From NCBI RefSeq assembly GCF_023016045.1, contig NZ_JALKAP010000001.1, forward strand, positions 486,893 to 550,892: a stretch of 64,000 nucleotides of DNA. The letters run 5' to 3'. Shown here piece after piece: positions 56,409 to 64,000 of the stretch. A program made the translations under genes and the position numbers. The DNA comes from Marinobacter sp. S6332 (GTDB lineage Bacteria > Pseudomonadota > Gammaproteobacteria > Pseudomonadales > Oleiphilaceae). The notes under the pieces are model-generated. The model saw only the letters and a program-made list of their open reading frames with translations. It was not told the origin of the DNA and ran no database searches. The number at the start of each line of letters is the position of its first letter. Within the stretch, counting starts at the first letter, position 1.

Positions 56409-56867
56409 TCACAAACAACACGCCTTAAACTTCCTGCCGCTACCACATGCGCAGGGGTCATTGCGTCCGGGCTTTAAAATACCTTCTTGCGGTTCACCCT
56501 TTAGGTAAACCCAGCGCTCATTTTCCCGCACAAACTCCGAATCCTCTTGTAGAAAGCCCCAGCCGGGGTTGAGTCGGTAAATGGCTTGAAAGTGTACGCG
56601 ACCCCTATCGCCACTTTCGCTGCTTTCCAGAATACGCAGCGATGCCCAGTCTGGTGATTTGTCCAGATCCAGAACGGTTGGCTGGGTACTGGAGTGCCAG
56701 CTTACACGGAGGTAGTCCTCCAACTTCAGCACAAATGCGCTAAAGCGTGAACGCATCAGGGCCTCGGGAGTTGGAACAATTGCGCCTTGGTGGTAGCGCT
56801 GGCAGCAGTCTGCGTATGGGCTCTGGTTGCCACAGGGGCAGTGTGGGATAGTAGTTTGCTCTGTCAT
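56409..56867 (-). CDS. ychJ: YchJ-family SEC-C motif protein
   Basis: The 152-residue protein has Cys motifs at both ends: CPCGNQSPYADCCQRYH near the N terminus and DPCACGSGRKFKACC at the C terminus, both probably zinc sites. The middle has the NTF2-like pattern EALMRSRFSAFVLKLEDYL and WHSSTQP. This is the UPF0225/YchJ family. Its role is unknown. It is convergent with mnmE, 12 bp from its stop. Confidence 0.93.
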   Translation of the reverse strand: MTEQTTIPHCPCGNQSPYADCCQRYHQGAIVPTPEALMRSRFSAFVLKLEDYLRVSWHSSTQPTVLDLDKSPDWASLRILESSESGDRGRVHFQAIYRLNPGWGFLQEDSEFVRENERWVYLKGEPQEGILKPGRNDPCACGSGRKFKACCL

Positions 56868-56945
56868 TATTTTGTAGCATTTGCGTCAAGGATTAAGCTT
56901 GCAGTATAACAACCGCGCCCATTCACCAAAGGATTGATTCAAACC

Positions 56946-57614
56946 ATGTTTACCGAAACCACTAAAGCTTCTGTATTCACCCGGCTAACCGGATTATTTT
57001 GTCTGATGCTGGTACTCAGTGGTTGCAGTTCAATGTATTACAGCACGATGGAAAAATTCGGTGTTGAAAAACGCGATATTCTGGTGGATAGAGTGGGGGA
57101 TGCTAGAGATTCCCAGAGTGATGCCCGCGAAACCTTCCGCTCGTCTTTAGAGCAGTTTCAGAGCGTGGTGGACACGCCAGAAACCACGCTTCAGGACAAA
57201 TATAATGTCATCAGTGACGCTTATGATGACAGCCTCAAATCGGCAAATAAGGTACGGGATCGTATCGAGGCGGTTGAGGATGTATCCGAAGCCTTGTTTG
57301 ACGAGTGGGAAGATGAACTGGATCTTTACGAAAGTGCTTCACTTAGGAAAACGAGCAAGCGCAAACTAGATGAAACCCGCGAGTTATACAGCAGCTTGAT
57401 TACCCGAATGCATCAGGTTGAAAAGCGTATGGACCCTGTGCTCGAAGCATTTGAAGATCAGGTACTTTTTCTGAAGCATAACCTTAATGCTCAGGCGATA
57501 GGTTCCCTTGAAGACGAATTGGGGCAGATTCAACAGGATGTAGATAGCCTTGTTCGTGACATGGAAGCATCCATCGCGGAATCTGAAACATTTATACAGC
57601 GGTTTCGTGAATAA
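56946..57614 (+). CDS. DUF2959-family lipoprotein
   Basis: The protein has 222 residues from ATG 56946, with a lipoprotein signal (LFCLMLVLSGCSS). The rest is almost entirely alpha-helical and coiled-coil, beginning YYSTMEKFGVEKRDILVDRVGDAR, the conserved DUF2959 start. There are no catalytic motifs. It is probably an outer-membrane or periplasmic anchored coiled-coil protein of unknown function. It is transcribed divergently from ychJ. Confidence 0.85.
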   Translation: MFTETTKASVFTRLTGLFCLMLVLSGCSSMYYSTMEKFGVEKRDILVDRVGDARDSQSDARETFRSSLEQFQSVVDTPETTLQDKYNVISDAYDDSLKSANKVRDRIEAVEDVSEALFDEWEDELDLYESASLRKTSKRKLDETRELYSSLITRMHQVEKRMDPVLEAFEDQVLFLKHNLNAQAIGSLEDELGQIQQDVDSLVRDMEASIAESETFIQRFRE

Positions 57615-57779
57615 CCCGCGCGGGGCTTGAGTTAATAAAACCAAGCGTTGAATTCTTGAATTTGACGGTCGTCAATTTTACTGCAGGTAATGTCGCCTGC
57701 AGCGCTCCTTTCATTTACAAACGTTAACCTTCTGCTAGTTTGAGATTTAGTAACTACCCGCAAATGAGAGAGCAGAAAA

Positions 57780-58835
57780 ATGAAACGGCAAACACTTAAA
57801 GTGGCTATCGCTGTGAGCCTGGGTATTACTGCAGGGACCGCAATAGCGGCAGACTTGCAGGATCGTGCGCGGGACATGTTTTCGGCGATTCCCCAGTACC
57901 CACCGGTTATTGATGGCAATGAGCTGACCGAAGCAAAGGTCGAGCTTGGGAAAATGCTATTTTTTGAGCCGCGCTTGTCTGCAAGCCACCTGATTTCCTG
58001 CAATACCTGCCATAACGTAGGCATGGGTGGGCACGACTACCTTCCAGTTTCTATTGGCCACGGTTGGCAGAAAGGGCCACGAAACTCTCCTACCGTGTTC
58101 AACGCTGTTTTTAACGCCGCGCAGTTCTGGGACGGCAGGGCGGCGGATCTTGCGGAACAGGCGAAAGGGCCAGTTCAGGCGGGCGTAGAGATGAGCAGCA
58201 CGCCGGAGCGTGTTGTAAAGACCTTATCCAGCATGCCAGCTTATGTTGAAAAGTTTGGCCAAGCCTTTCCCGGTGAGGATGATCCAGTAACCTTTAACAA
58301 TATGGCTGTTGCGATTGAGGCCTATGAAGCTACGCTGATTACGCCCGATGCCGATTTTGACAAATTCCTGCGCGGCGATAAAACAGCCTTGAACGAGCAG
58401 GAACAGGAAGGCTTGGCTCTGTTTATGGATAAGGGCTGTGTGGCCTGCCATGCTGGCGTAAATCTGGGCGGTCAGGCGTACTATCCGTTTGGTCTGGTGA
58501 CCAAGCCTGGCGCCGATATTCTGCCTACCGGCGACAAAGGCCGTTTTGCAGTAACTTCCACCGCTTCTGATGAATATGTATTTAGGGCATCACCCCTGCG
58601 GAACATCGAGCTGACAGCGCCTTATTTCCACTCAGGTGCGGTTTGGAGTCTGGAAGAAGCCGTTGCTGTTATGGGTACCGCCCAGTTGGGTGCGGAACTG
58701 AACGATGGGGAAGTTAAGTCCATCACAGCCTTCTTGAAAACCCTGACCGGAAAAATTCCGGAGGTACGGTATCCCGAGTTGCCACCAAGCACCGACGATA
58801 CCCCGAAACCGGAATCCATGGTCGTGCCGCAGTGA
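57780..58835 (+). CDS. Di-heme cytochrome c peroxidase (CcpA/MauG family)
   Basis: The 351-residue protein has a signal peptide (LKVAIAVSLGITAGTAIAA) and two heme sites, CNTCH (about residue 78) and CVACH (about 220). FFEPRLSASHLISCNTCHNVGMGG and GVNLGGQAYYPFG are typical of bacterial peroxidases that reduce H2O2 in the periplasm. NSPTVFNAVFN and WDGRAADLAEQ also match. It is a single-gene unit, followed by a long hairpin. Confidence 0.93.
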   Translation: MKRQTLKVAIAVSLGITAGTAIAADLQDRARDMFSAIPQYPPVIDGNELTEAKVELGKMLFFEPRLSASHLISCNTCHNVGMGGHDYLPVSIGHGWQKGPRNSPTVFNAVFNAAQFWDGRAADLAEQAKGPVQAGVEMSSTPERVVKTLSSMPAYVEKFGQAFPGEDDPVTFNNMAVAIEAYEATLITPDADFDKFLRGDKTALNEQEQEGLALFMDKGCVACHAGVNLGGQAYYPFGLVTKPGADILPTGDKGRFAVTSTASDEYVFRASPLRNIELTAPYFHSGAVWSLEEAVAVMGTAQLGAELNDGEVKSITAFLKTLTGKIPEVRYPELPPSTDDTPKPESMVVPQ

Positions 58836-58860
58836 TCTTTGCAGTGAGTTAAAACTTGTT

Positions 58861-58905
58861 TGGCTCTGTTATTCCGAACTCCGCTTATTCGGGGTGACAG
58901 AGCCA
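58861..58905 (+). terminator. 18-bp hairpin with G-U pairs after the peroxidase gene
   Basis: The two arms, TGGCTCTGTTATTCCGAA and TTCGGGGTGACAGAGCCA, pair along all 18 positions only if three U-G wobble pairs are allowed. That works for plus-strand RNA and not for the minus strand. There is no T-tract. It is probably a 3' stabiliser or weak terminator. Confidence 0.6.
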
Positions 58906-59063
58906 TTCTAACGTAGCCATATCCACACATCCGAATTTTGCTTTACATAACGATACACCATTAAATACAAACTCTAAGCGCCTTCAACTACACTCCGGTT
59001 TAACAATATTTTTAATTGATTGTATCTCTGTGCGTCGGAACGTGGGTTAAAGGAGACCTTTCC

Positions 59064-59810
59064 ATGCAATTCATTTCTCTGATTTTTTTGGCAATGCTCG
59101 CATTTTTTAGCACCGAGCAAGTGTTTGCGGCTGAAAGGCTGTATATCTATACCGAGAATTTTCCGCCCTACAACATGAGCACCCAAGGCCGCGCGTTCGA
59201 ACATAGCGCCGATAATATTGATGGCATATGCACGGAAAGGGCGAAAGCGGTTCTGGATAAGTCTGGCCTCGATTACCGGATCAAACTACGTAACTGGAAT
59301 TATGGCTACAACCGGGCCTTGTCTAAAGCCAACCACGGCATTTTCTGCACAACTTACACGGAAGAGCGTGCACCCTTGTTTAAGTGGGTGGGGCCATTGG
59401 CGCAGAATCTATGGACGGTTTTTGCTCCTCCGGGAAGCACGTTCACAATGGAGACGCTTGAGGATGCAAAAGGCAAAACCATTGGAGGCTATCGCAACGA
59501 TGTCCGTAGCGAATATCTTCTGAAACGTGGATATGATGTGTCTGTAATCGAGAGTGACGATCTCAACCCAAAGCGTTTGGCGTTAGGCCAGATTGATCTT
59601 TGGATTGCAGAGCGTCTTGCAGGGCCTTATCTGGCCTCGCAACAGGATGTTGAAGGTTTGGTTCCGGTGTTCTCGTTTAACGACGTTGATCTATATCTGG
59701 CAATGAGTCCGGAAACACCCGATGAGGTTATCGAAGAGCTCAACAAGGCTCTTGAAGCAACGAAGAAAGATGGAACTTTTGACGCTATCGGGACTAAATA
59801 CGGCCTGTAA
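59064..59810 (+). CDS. Periplasmic solute-binding protein, family 3-like
   Basis: The 248-residue protein starts at ATG 59064, with AAAGGAG upstream. It has a signal peptide (LIFLAMLAFFSTEQVFA) and the SBP family 3 start LYIYTENFPPYNM, followed by the GICTERAKAVLDKSGLDY segment, KGKTIGGYRNDVRSEYLLKRGYDV, and a C-terminal IEELNKALEATKKDGTFDAIGTKY. It probably binds an amino-acid-like ligand. No permease or ATPase gene is adjacent, so it may serve a sensor or a transporter elsewhere. Confidence 0.85.
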   Translation: MQFISLIFLAMLAFFSTEQVFAAERLYIYTENFPPYNMSTQGRAFEHSADNIDGICTERAKAVLDKSGLDYRIKLRNWNYGYNRALSKANHGIFCTTYTEERAPLFKWVGPLAQNLWTVFAPPGSTFTMETLEDAKGKTIGGYRNDVRSEYLLKRGYDVSVIESDDLNPKRLALGQIDLWIAERLAGPYLASQQDVEGLVPVFSFNDVDLYLAMSPETPDEVIEELNKALEATKKDGTFDAIGTKYGL

Positions 59811-59833
59811 ACACGAGTTCGCACTGCGAAAAA

Positions 59834-59858
59834 TTCCCGGGTAGAAACTACCCGGGAC
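59834..59858 (-). terminator. Intrinsic terminator after acyl-CoA dehydrogenase
   Basis: TCCCGGGTAG and CTACCCGGGA form a short perfect stem; on the minus strand it is followed by ATTTTT. It ends the minus-strand acyl-CoA dehydrogenase gene. Confidence 0.8.
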
Positions 59859-59875
59859 AAAAATCACCGGATAAC

Positions 59876-61696
59876 TTATCCAGTGAAGGCCATATCGTCC
59901 GCACTTATTTGCATTAGGTTTTTACTAGAGCTCAGCATACTGCTTGCGTGTGCCTGAGCCCTGGGAAGTAAACGCTCATAGTAAAAGTCTGCAGTTGCCA
60001 GCTTAGCGTTATAGAAAGCCTCTGATTCATCGCCCCCGTTATCCAGACAATTAGTTGCCGCTGCAGCTTGTCGAGCCCACATGTAAGCCATGGTCACGTA
60101 GCCGCTATACATCAGGAAATCGTACGAAGCGGAACTTACCACGTCACGATCTTTGCGCGCTGCAAACATAATCCGCATGGTAAGCAGATTCCATTGAGCA
60201 GTGAGTTTAAGCAGTTCCAGAGCGAAGGGGCGTACCCGGCTGTCGGTTAGGTGCTTGCGGGCAAAATTGGCAATTCGGGCCGTAAAATCACGAACTGCGC
60301 CACCTTTGGTGGTTAGTAATACTTTGCGGCCAAGTAGATCCAGTGCCTGAATACCGGTGGTGCCTTCGTACAGTGTGGCAATACGGGTATCCCGGGCGAT
60401 CTGCTCCATGCCGTGTTCACGGATGTAGCCGTGTCCACCAAAAACCTGCATACCTAGGTTAGCGGCTTCATTGCCCAGTTCAGTAAGGAACCCTTTCAGG
60501 ATGGGTGTCAGGAAGCCAAGCTTGTCATCGTACTTATCCGCTTTTTCAGCATCACCGGCGGTATGACCCTCAACCATGTGGTCGGCTAGGCGGGCGGCAT
60601 CATAGAGCATGGCGCGGCCACCTTCGGCGATCGCTTTCTGGGTGAGCAGCATACGGCGCACATCGGCATGGTGAATCAGGCTGTCGGCAATCTGATCCGG
60701 TTCTTTCTTACCCGAAAGTGCGCGCATGGAGCGGCGTTCTTTGGCGTAGTCCAAAGCCCACTGGTAAGAAAGTTCAGCCGGGCCTACACCCTGAATTGCA
60801 GTGCCGATACGAGCTGTATTCATAAACGTGAACATGCACTCCAAGCCTTCGTTTTCAGGGCCGATCAGATAACCGGTTGCGCCATCGAAATTCATTACGC
60901 AAGTAGCAGACGCCTTAATGCCCATTTTCTTTTCGAGGCTGCCACATACCACGGCATTACGCTCACCTACGCCACCTTCGGCTGCGGTTATAAACTTAGG
61001 CACAATGAACAGGCTAATGCCGCGGGTGCCCTTGGGTGCGTTCGGCAGGCGAGCCAACACAATGTGGATAATGTTCTCGGTAAGATCGTGGTCGCCGGAG
61101 GAGATAAAAATTTTGGTGCCGGTAACCTTATAGGTGCCATCTGCCTGTGGTTCGGCTTTGGTTTTTACCTGACCCAGATCGGTGCCGCACTGGGGCTCGG
61201 TCAGGCACATGGTACCGGCCCAGCGGCCCTCGGTCATCGGAGTAAGATAGGTATCTTTCTGGTCGTCAGTACCATGCAAAAAGATGGTGTTCATGGCACC
61301 CATGGACAAGCCCGGGTACATGGAGAAAGACCAGTTCGCGGTGCCCATCATTTCTTGCTTTAGAAGGCCCATGGAGGCAGGTAGACCTTGACCGCCGAAT
61401 TCTTCCGGGGCAGAAAGCCCTTGCCAGCCACCCATCACATATTGGTTATAGGCTTCTTTGTAGCCTTTCGGTGTGGTTACTTCGCCATCTTTCAGCGTAC
61501 AGCCTTCTTCATCACCGGGCTGGTAAAGGGGGCTCAGCTGTTCTTCACAGAAGCGAGCGCACTCGGAGAGGATAGCGTCAACAATATCCGGGGTTGCGTT
61601 CTCGCCACTGGCTAGTGAGGCGTAGTGTTTCGGGTAATCAAACACTTCGTTAAGCAGAAACTTCATGTCACGCAAAGGCGCCTTGTATACCGGCAT
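59876..61696 (-). CDS. Large (600-residue) acyl-CoA dehydrogenase
   Basis: The 606-residue flavoprotein starts at ATG 61696, with AGAGGA upstream. It begins MPVYKAPLRDMKFLLNEVF, the N terminus of the long bacterial acyl-CoA dehydrogenases (FadE/DmdC type). FAD and substrate motifs: CLTEPQCGTDLGQVKT, GTKIFISSGDHD and the catalytic Glu in LYEGTTGIQALDLLGRKV (about 420). QVFGGHGYIREHGMEQ also matches. It probably removes two hydrogens from acyl-CoA; a 3-methylmercaptopropionyl-CoA role cannot be excluded. It is a single-gene unit. Confidence 0.92.
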   Translation of the reverse strand: MPVYKAPLRDMKFLLNEVFDYPKHYASLASGENATPDIVDAILSECARFCEEQLSPLYQPGDEEGCTLKDGEVTTPKGYKEAYNQYVMGGWQGLSAPEEFGGQGLPASMGLLKQEMMGTANWSFSMYPGLSMGAMNTIFLHGTDDQKDTYLTPMTEGRWAGTMCLTEPQCGTDLGQVKTKAEPQADGTYKVTGTKIFISSGDHDLTENIIHIVLARLPNAPKGTRGISLFIVPKFITAAEGGVGERNAVVCGSLEKKMGIKASATCVMNFDGATGYLIGPENEGLECMFTFMNTARIGTAIQGVGPAELSYQWALDYAKERRSMRALSGKKEPDQIADSLIHHADVRRMLLTQKAIAEGGRAMLYDAARLADHMVEGHTAGDAEKADKYDDKLGFLTPILKGFLTELGNEAANLGMQVFGGHGYIREHGMEQIARDTRIATLYEGTTGIQALDLLGRKVLLTTKGGAVRDFTARIANFARKHLTDSRVRPFALELLKLTAQWNLLTMRIMFAARKDRDVVSSASYDFLMYSGYVTMAYMWARQAAAATNCLDNGGDESEAFYNAKLATADFYYERLLPRAQAHASSMLSSSKNLMQISADDMAFTG

Positions 61697-61947
61697 AATC
61701 AATCCTCTGTAAAGGTCTGAAAATCTGAAAGTAGGGCTATTTATTGCAAAGTTGGTTGTTGTTTTACGGCATTCCGCTCCGGCTTCCATTGACGAAAAGC
61801 GCCCAACGCAATGTCAATAAAGACAGTCAATGGGCTCTGCCTTAAGTATCTGCTGATCGAAGACCTGCCTCTGGGCGTATGCATTCAACACGCGTTGAAC
61901 TGTGAATTTTGATGGAGTTTCTGACTCAACCTCCCCTGGAGAGCCCT

Positions 61948-62532
61948 ATGAATAGTGTAAAAAAGATGCAAAACCCGCCTTCCATGATTCCCAAAACAGG
62001 TAAGCGCTCTATACTCGTTTTTATAACAGTTTTGGGGTTGTTGAGTGGGTGTTCCGGGCCAGCATTAACCGACTACGCAGAGCGTGGCCCCAAGCTTGTT
62101 CCGGAAAACTTTTTTAGCGGTGAACTTAGTGCCCGTGGTGTGGTCAAGGACATGTCTGGTGAAGTGATTCGCACATTCGATGCGGATATTTCCGCATCTT
62201 GGGACAACACCGGGGTGGGGACGCTGGATGAAGAATTCCGTTTTGATGACGGCGAAGTCCAAACCCGGATTTGGACCCTAACGCCTTCGGAGACTGCCGA
62301 TAGCTATCATGCCGAGGCGGGTGATGTGGTAGAGCCCGGCACCATGCGCTGGAGTGGTAATACCATTCACATGAATTACGTGCTTCGTATAGCCTATGGT
62401 GATGGAACTGTGGATGTGCGAATGGACGACTGGATGTATCTTGTAACGCCCGATACCTTGATCAATCAAACCACTATGAGCAAATGGGGGGTTGATGTGG
62501 GCGAGCTTGTACTTGTGATTCAGAAAAAATAA
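61948..62532 (+). CDS. DUF3833-family lipoprotein
   Basis: The 194-residue protein starts at ATG 61948, with TGGAGAG upstream. It has a lipoprotein signal (LVFITVLGLLSGCSG). The rest is beta-rich: NFFSGELSARGVVKDMSG, FRFDDGEVQTRIW and MDDWMYLV, the conserved DUF3833 core. The function is unknown, probably lipocalin-like. It lies 38 bp upstream of the RND adaptor gene in the same direction, so it could be in that operon. Confidence 0.88.
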   Translation: MNSVKKMQNPPSMIPKTGKRSILVFITVLGLLSGCSGPALTDYAERGPKLVPENFFSGELSARGVVKDMSGEVIRTFDADISASWDNTGVGTLDEEFRFDDGEVQTRIWTLTPSETADSYHAEAGDVVEPGTMRWSGNTIHMNYVLRIAYGDGTVDVRMDDWMYLVTPDTLINQTTMSKWGVDVGELVLVIQKK

Positions 62533-62569
62533 CACCCGGCGCTAGCCGGTCTGTCTGCTGGGAAATTGT

Positions 62570-63664
62570 ATGTTGAAGCAATGGTTGATCGGTTTGCTGC
62601 TGGTGGTTTTGGCAGTTGGTGGTGCTCTGGCTTATCGCAACTTCGTTGGCCCCGTGCAGGAGCAAGCTGCCCGAGAACGGCCAGCCAGTGTGGTAAATAC
62701 GGTACTGCCAATAACCGATACCGTGCGCGATCAGGTGGCGGCGGTTGGTAACCTGAAAGCGGTGAATGCCGTTGAGTTAACCGCAGAAACAAGCGGCCGT
62801 GTGATGGAGATCAACCTAAAATCCGGCCGACAGGTGAAGCAGGGCGATGTGCTGCTGCGGCTGGATGACCGGCAGGCGAGGGCAGATCTGGGTGTTATCG
62901 AAGCGCAGCTGGCAGACGCCCGGCGCCAGTACGAGCGCGCCCGAAGCTTGAGAGACAAGAACAGCATTTCCCAGTCTTTGGTGGATGAACTCCGAACAGC
63001 CGTAGAAGTGTCTGAAGCCCAACACACCGCGGCCCGTGTCCGGCTTGAAAACCATCTTATAGAAGCGCCGTTTGCCGGTGTAACAGGCCTCAGTGATATT
63101 AGCATTGGTGCATACTTAACGGCGGGTACACGGGTAACCACACTGGATGCCACCTCCCGCATGGAACTCAATTTTTCCGTTCCCGAGCGCTTTCTTGGCC
63201 AGATCAGCCCCGGCCAGAAAGTTCAGGGCAGATCCCCCGCCTATCCCGAGTTAACGTTCAGTGGCGAACTGGTTGAATTGGGTAGCCGAATTGACGAGCT
63301 AAGCCGCTCCCTGCCGGTCCGCGCCCTGATCGATAACACTGAGGGCCGCTTGCGCCCCGAGCAATTCATGTCTGTGAACCTGACCTTGCGTGAACGGCAG
63401 GCTTTGGTTATTCCGGAGCAGGCGGTGATGCTACGTGGTGCCAATAAATACGTGTTTGTCGCGGAGGACGGGATCGCCCGACGTGTGAGCGTCACCTTGG
63501 GCGCGCGCATGCCCGGGAGCGTAGAGGTCGCCGAAGGCCTGACCGCCGATGATCAAGTGATTGTAAGTGGTCAGGATCGGCTGAGCAGTGGTGAACGTAT
63601 TCGGGTGGTGGATGATGAAACCGCCATTCCCGATAATCGGTTCACCAGTGTTGTGGGGTCGTAA
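62570..63664 (+). CDS. RND efflux membrane-fusion (adaptor) protein
   Basis: The 364-residue protein has an N-terminal anchor (LIGLLLVVLAVGGALAYRN), a lipoyl half (SGRVMEINLKSGRQVKQGD), a coiled-coil hairpin (about 100-160), a second lipoyl half (IEAPFAGVTGLSDISIGAYL) and beta-barrel and C-terminal domains. It is the periplasmic adaptor between the RND pump and an outer-membrane channel. The start at ATG 62570 has CTGGGAAATTGT upstream. It lies 3 bp before the RND pump gene. Confidence 0.92.
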   Translation: MLKQWLIGLLLVVLAVGGALAYRNFVGPVQEQAARERPASVVNTVLPITDTVRDQVAAVGNLKAVNAVELTAETSGRVMEINLKSGRQVKQGDVLLRLDDRQARADLGVIEAQLADARRQYERARSLRDKNSISQSLVDELRTAVEVSEAQHTAARVRLENHLIEAPFAGVTGLSDISIGAYLTAGTRVTTLDATSRMELNFSVPERFLGQISPGQKVQGRSPAYPELTFSGELVELGSRIDELSRSLPVRALIDNTEGRLRPEQFMSVNLTLRERQALVIPEQAVMLRGANKYVFVAEDGIARRVSVTLGARMPGSVEVAEGLTADDQVIVSGQDRLSSGERIRVVDDETAIPDNRFTSVVGS

Positions 63665-63667
63665 GCG

Positions 63668-64000
63668 GTGATTCTTTCCGATATTTCCATCAAACGCCCG
63701 GTTTTTGCCACGGTTCTCAGCTTGTTGATTGTGGTGTTTGGGCTCACAGCCCTGATGGGTTTGCCGGTGCGCGAATACCCAGACATTGATCCGCCCATAG
63801 TGTCGATTTCTACAAATTACACCGGTGCTGCCGCCGATGTGGTGGACACCCAGATTACTCAGGTCATTGAAGGAGCGATCAGTGGTATCGAAGGGATTCG
63901 CACCATTGAGTCGTCTACCGAACAAGGGGATTCCCGCACCAGTATCGAGTTTTCCACCTCCCGGGATGTCGATATCGCCGCCAACGATGTGCGCGATGCG
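63668..64000 (+). CDS. RND efflux pump inner-membrane protein, 3'-truncated by window edge
   Basis: 111 codons are present, starting at GTG 63668 just after the adaptor stop. The first helix FATVLSLLIVVFGLTALMGL, then VREYPDIDPPIVSISTNYTGAAADVVDTQIT and GIRTIESSTEQGDSRTSIEF, are the standard start of an HAE1-type pump (AcrB class). It should be about 1030 residues in full. It uses the proton gradient to export drugs or other small molecules. Confidence 0.95.
   Translation, partial: MILSDISIKRPVFATVLSLLIVVFGLTALMGLPVREYPDIDPPIVSISTNYTGAAADVVDTQITQVIEGAISGIEGIRTIESSTEQGDSRTSIEFSTSRDVDIAANDVRDA

Overview
The window looks like the replication-origin region of a marine gammaproteobacterium, most likely Marinobacter or a close relative. 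The evidence is the order dnaN-dnaA-oriC-rpmH-rnpA-yidD-yidC-mnmE, the overall protein character, a tRNA-Pro(CGG) 3' end of pseudomonad type, and respiratory, fatty-acid and sulfur genes. This is read from the sequence and recognised families; no database search was possible.

Positions 1-6256 are the right-hand part of an integrated island. It holds poorly conserved small genes on the minus strand (including a truncated protein with an HGTS...GLGG motif and an acidic NPATGLPM protein), a 475-codon protein with a C-terminal HEPN-type motif (candidate antiphage RNase), a P4-type tyrosine integrase, a 10-bp direct-repeat array, and a 45-bp 3' fragment of tRNA-Pro(CGG) that marks the island/chromosome junction. 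The intact tRNA and the rest of the island should lie left of the window.

Positions 6337-13000 carry a yhiI-rbbA-yhhJ type export operon and a phospholipase-D-like lipoprotein. A frameshifted lipoprotein/ricin-lectin gene follows. Positions 14094-18962 are a sulfur cluster: periplasmic rhodanese, membrane-anchored octaheme cytochrome, cytochrome b, DsrE-like protein and type II sulfide:quinone oxidoreductase. Next come a GAF-GAF-GGDEF-EAL protein and a VOC protein.

Positions 22022-37428 are a DNA-repair block: an XPD/DinG-like helicase with an N-terminal nuclease-like domain, coupled to a FAN1-like VRR-NUC nuclease; a hipBA toxin-antitoxin operon with three operator-like palindromes; and the recC-recB-recD operon. 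Two ABC exporters follow. Around them lie three copies of a composite hairpin repeat with a conserved core, covarying inner stems and 29-31 bp outer arms that are complementary within a copy but unrelated between copies.

Positions 41697-56397 are the gabT/VC0807 genes and the origin region. Leftward from oriC are dnaA, dnaN, an AarF/UbiB-family kinase, recF and gyrB; rightward are rpmH, rnpA, yidD, yidC and mnmE. recF carries two parS-like palindromes. The kinase between dnaN and recF, and the absence of mnmG-rsmG-parAB after mnmE, are departures from common gene order. The right end has ychJ, a DUF2959 lipoprotein, a di-heme peroxidase, a solute-binding protein, a large acyl-CoA dehydrogenase, a DUF3833 lipoprotein and the start of an RND efflux operon that runs off the window.
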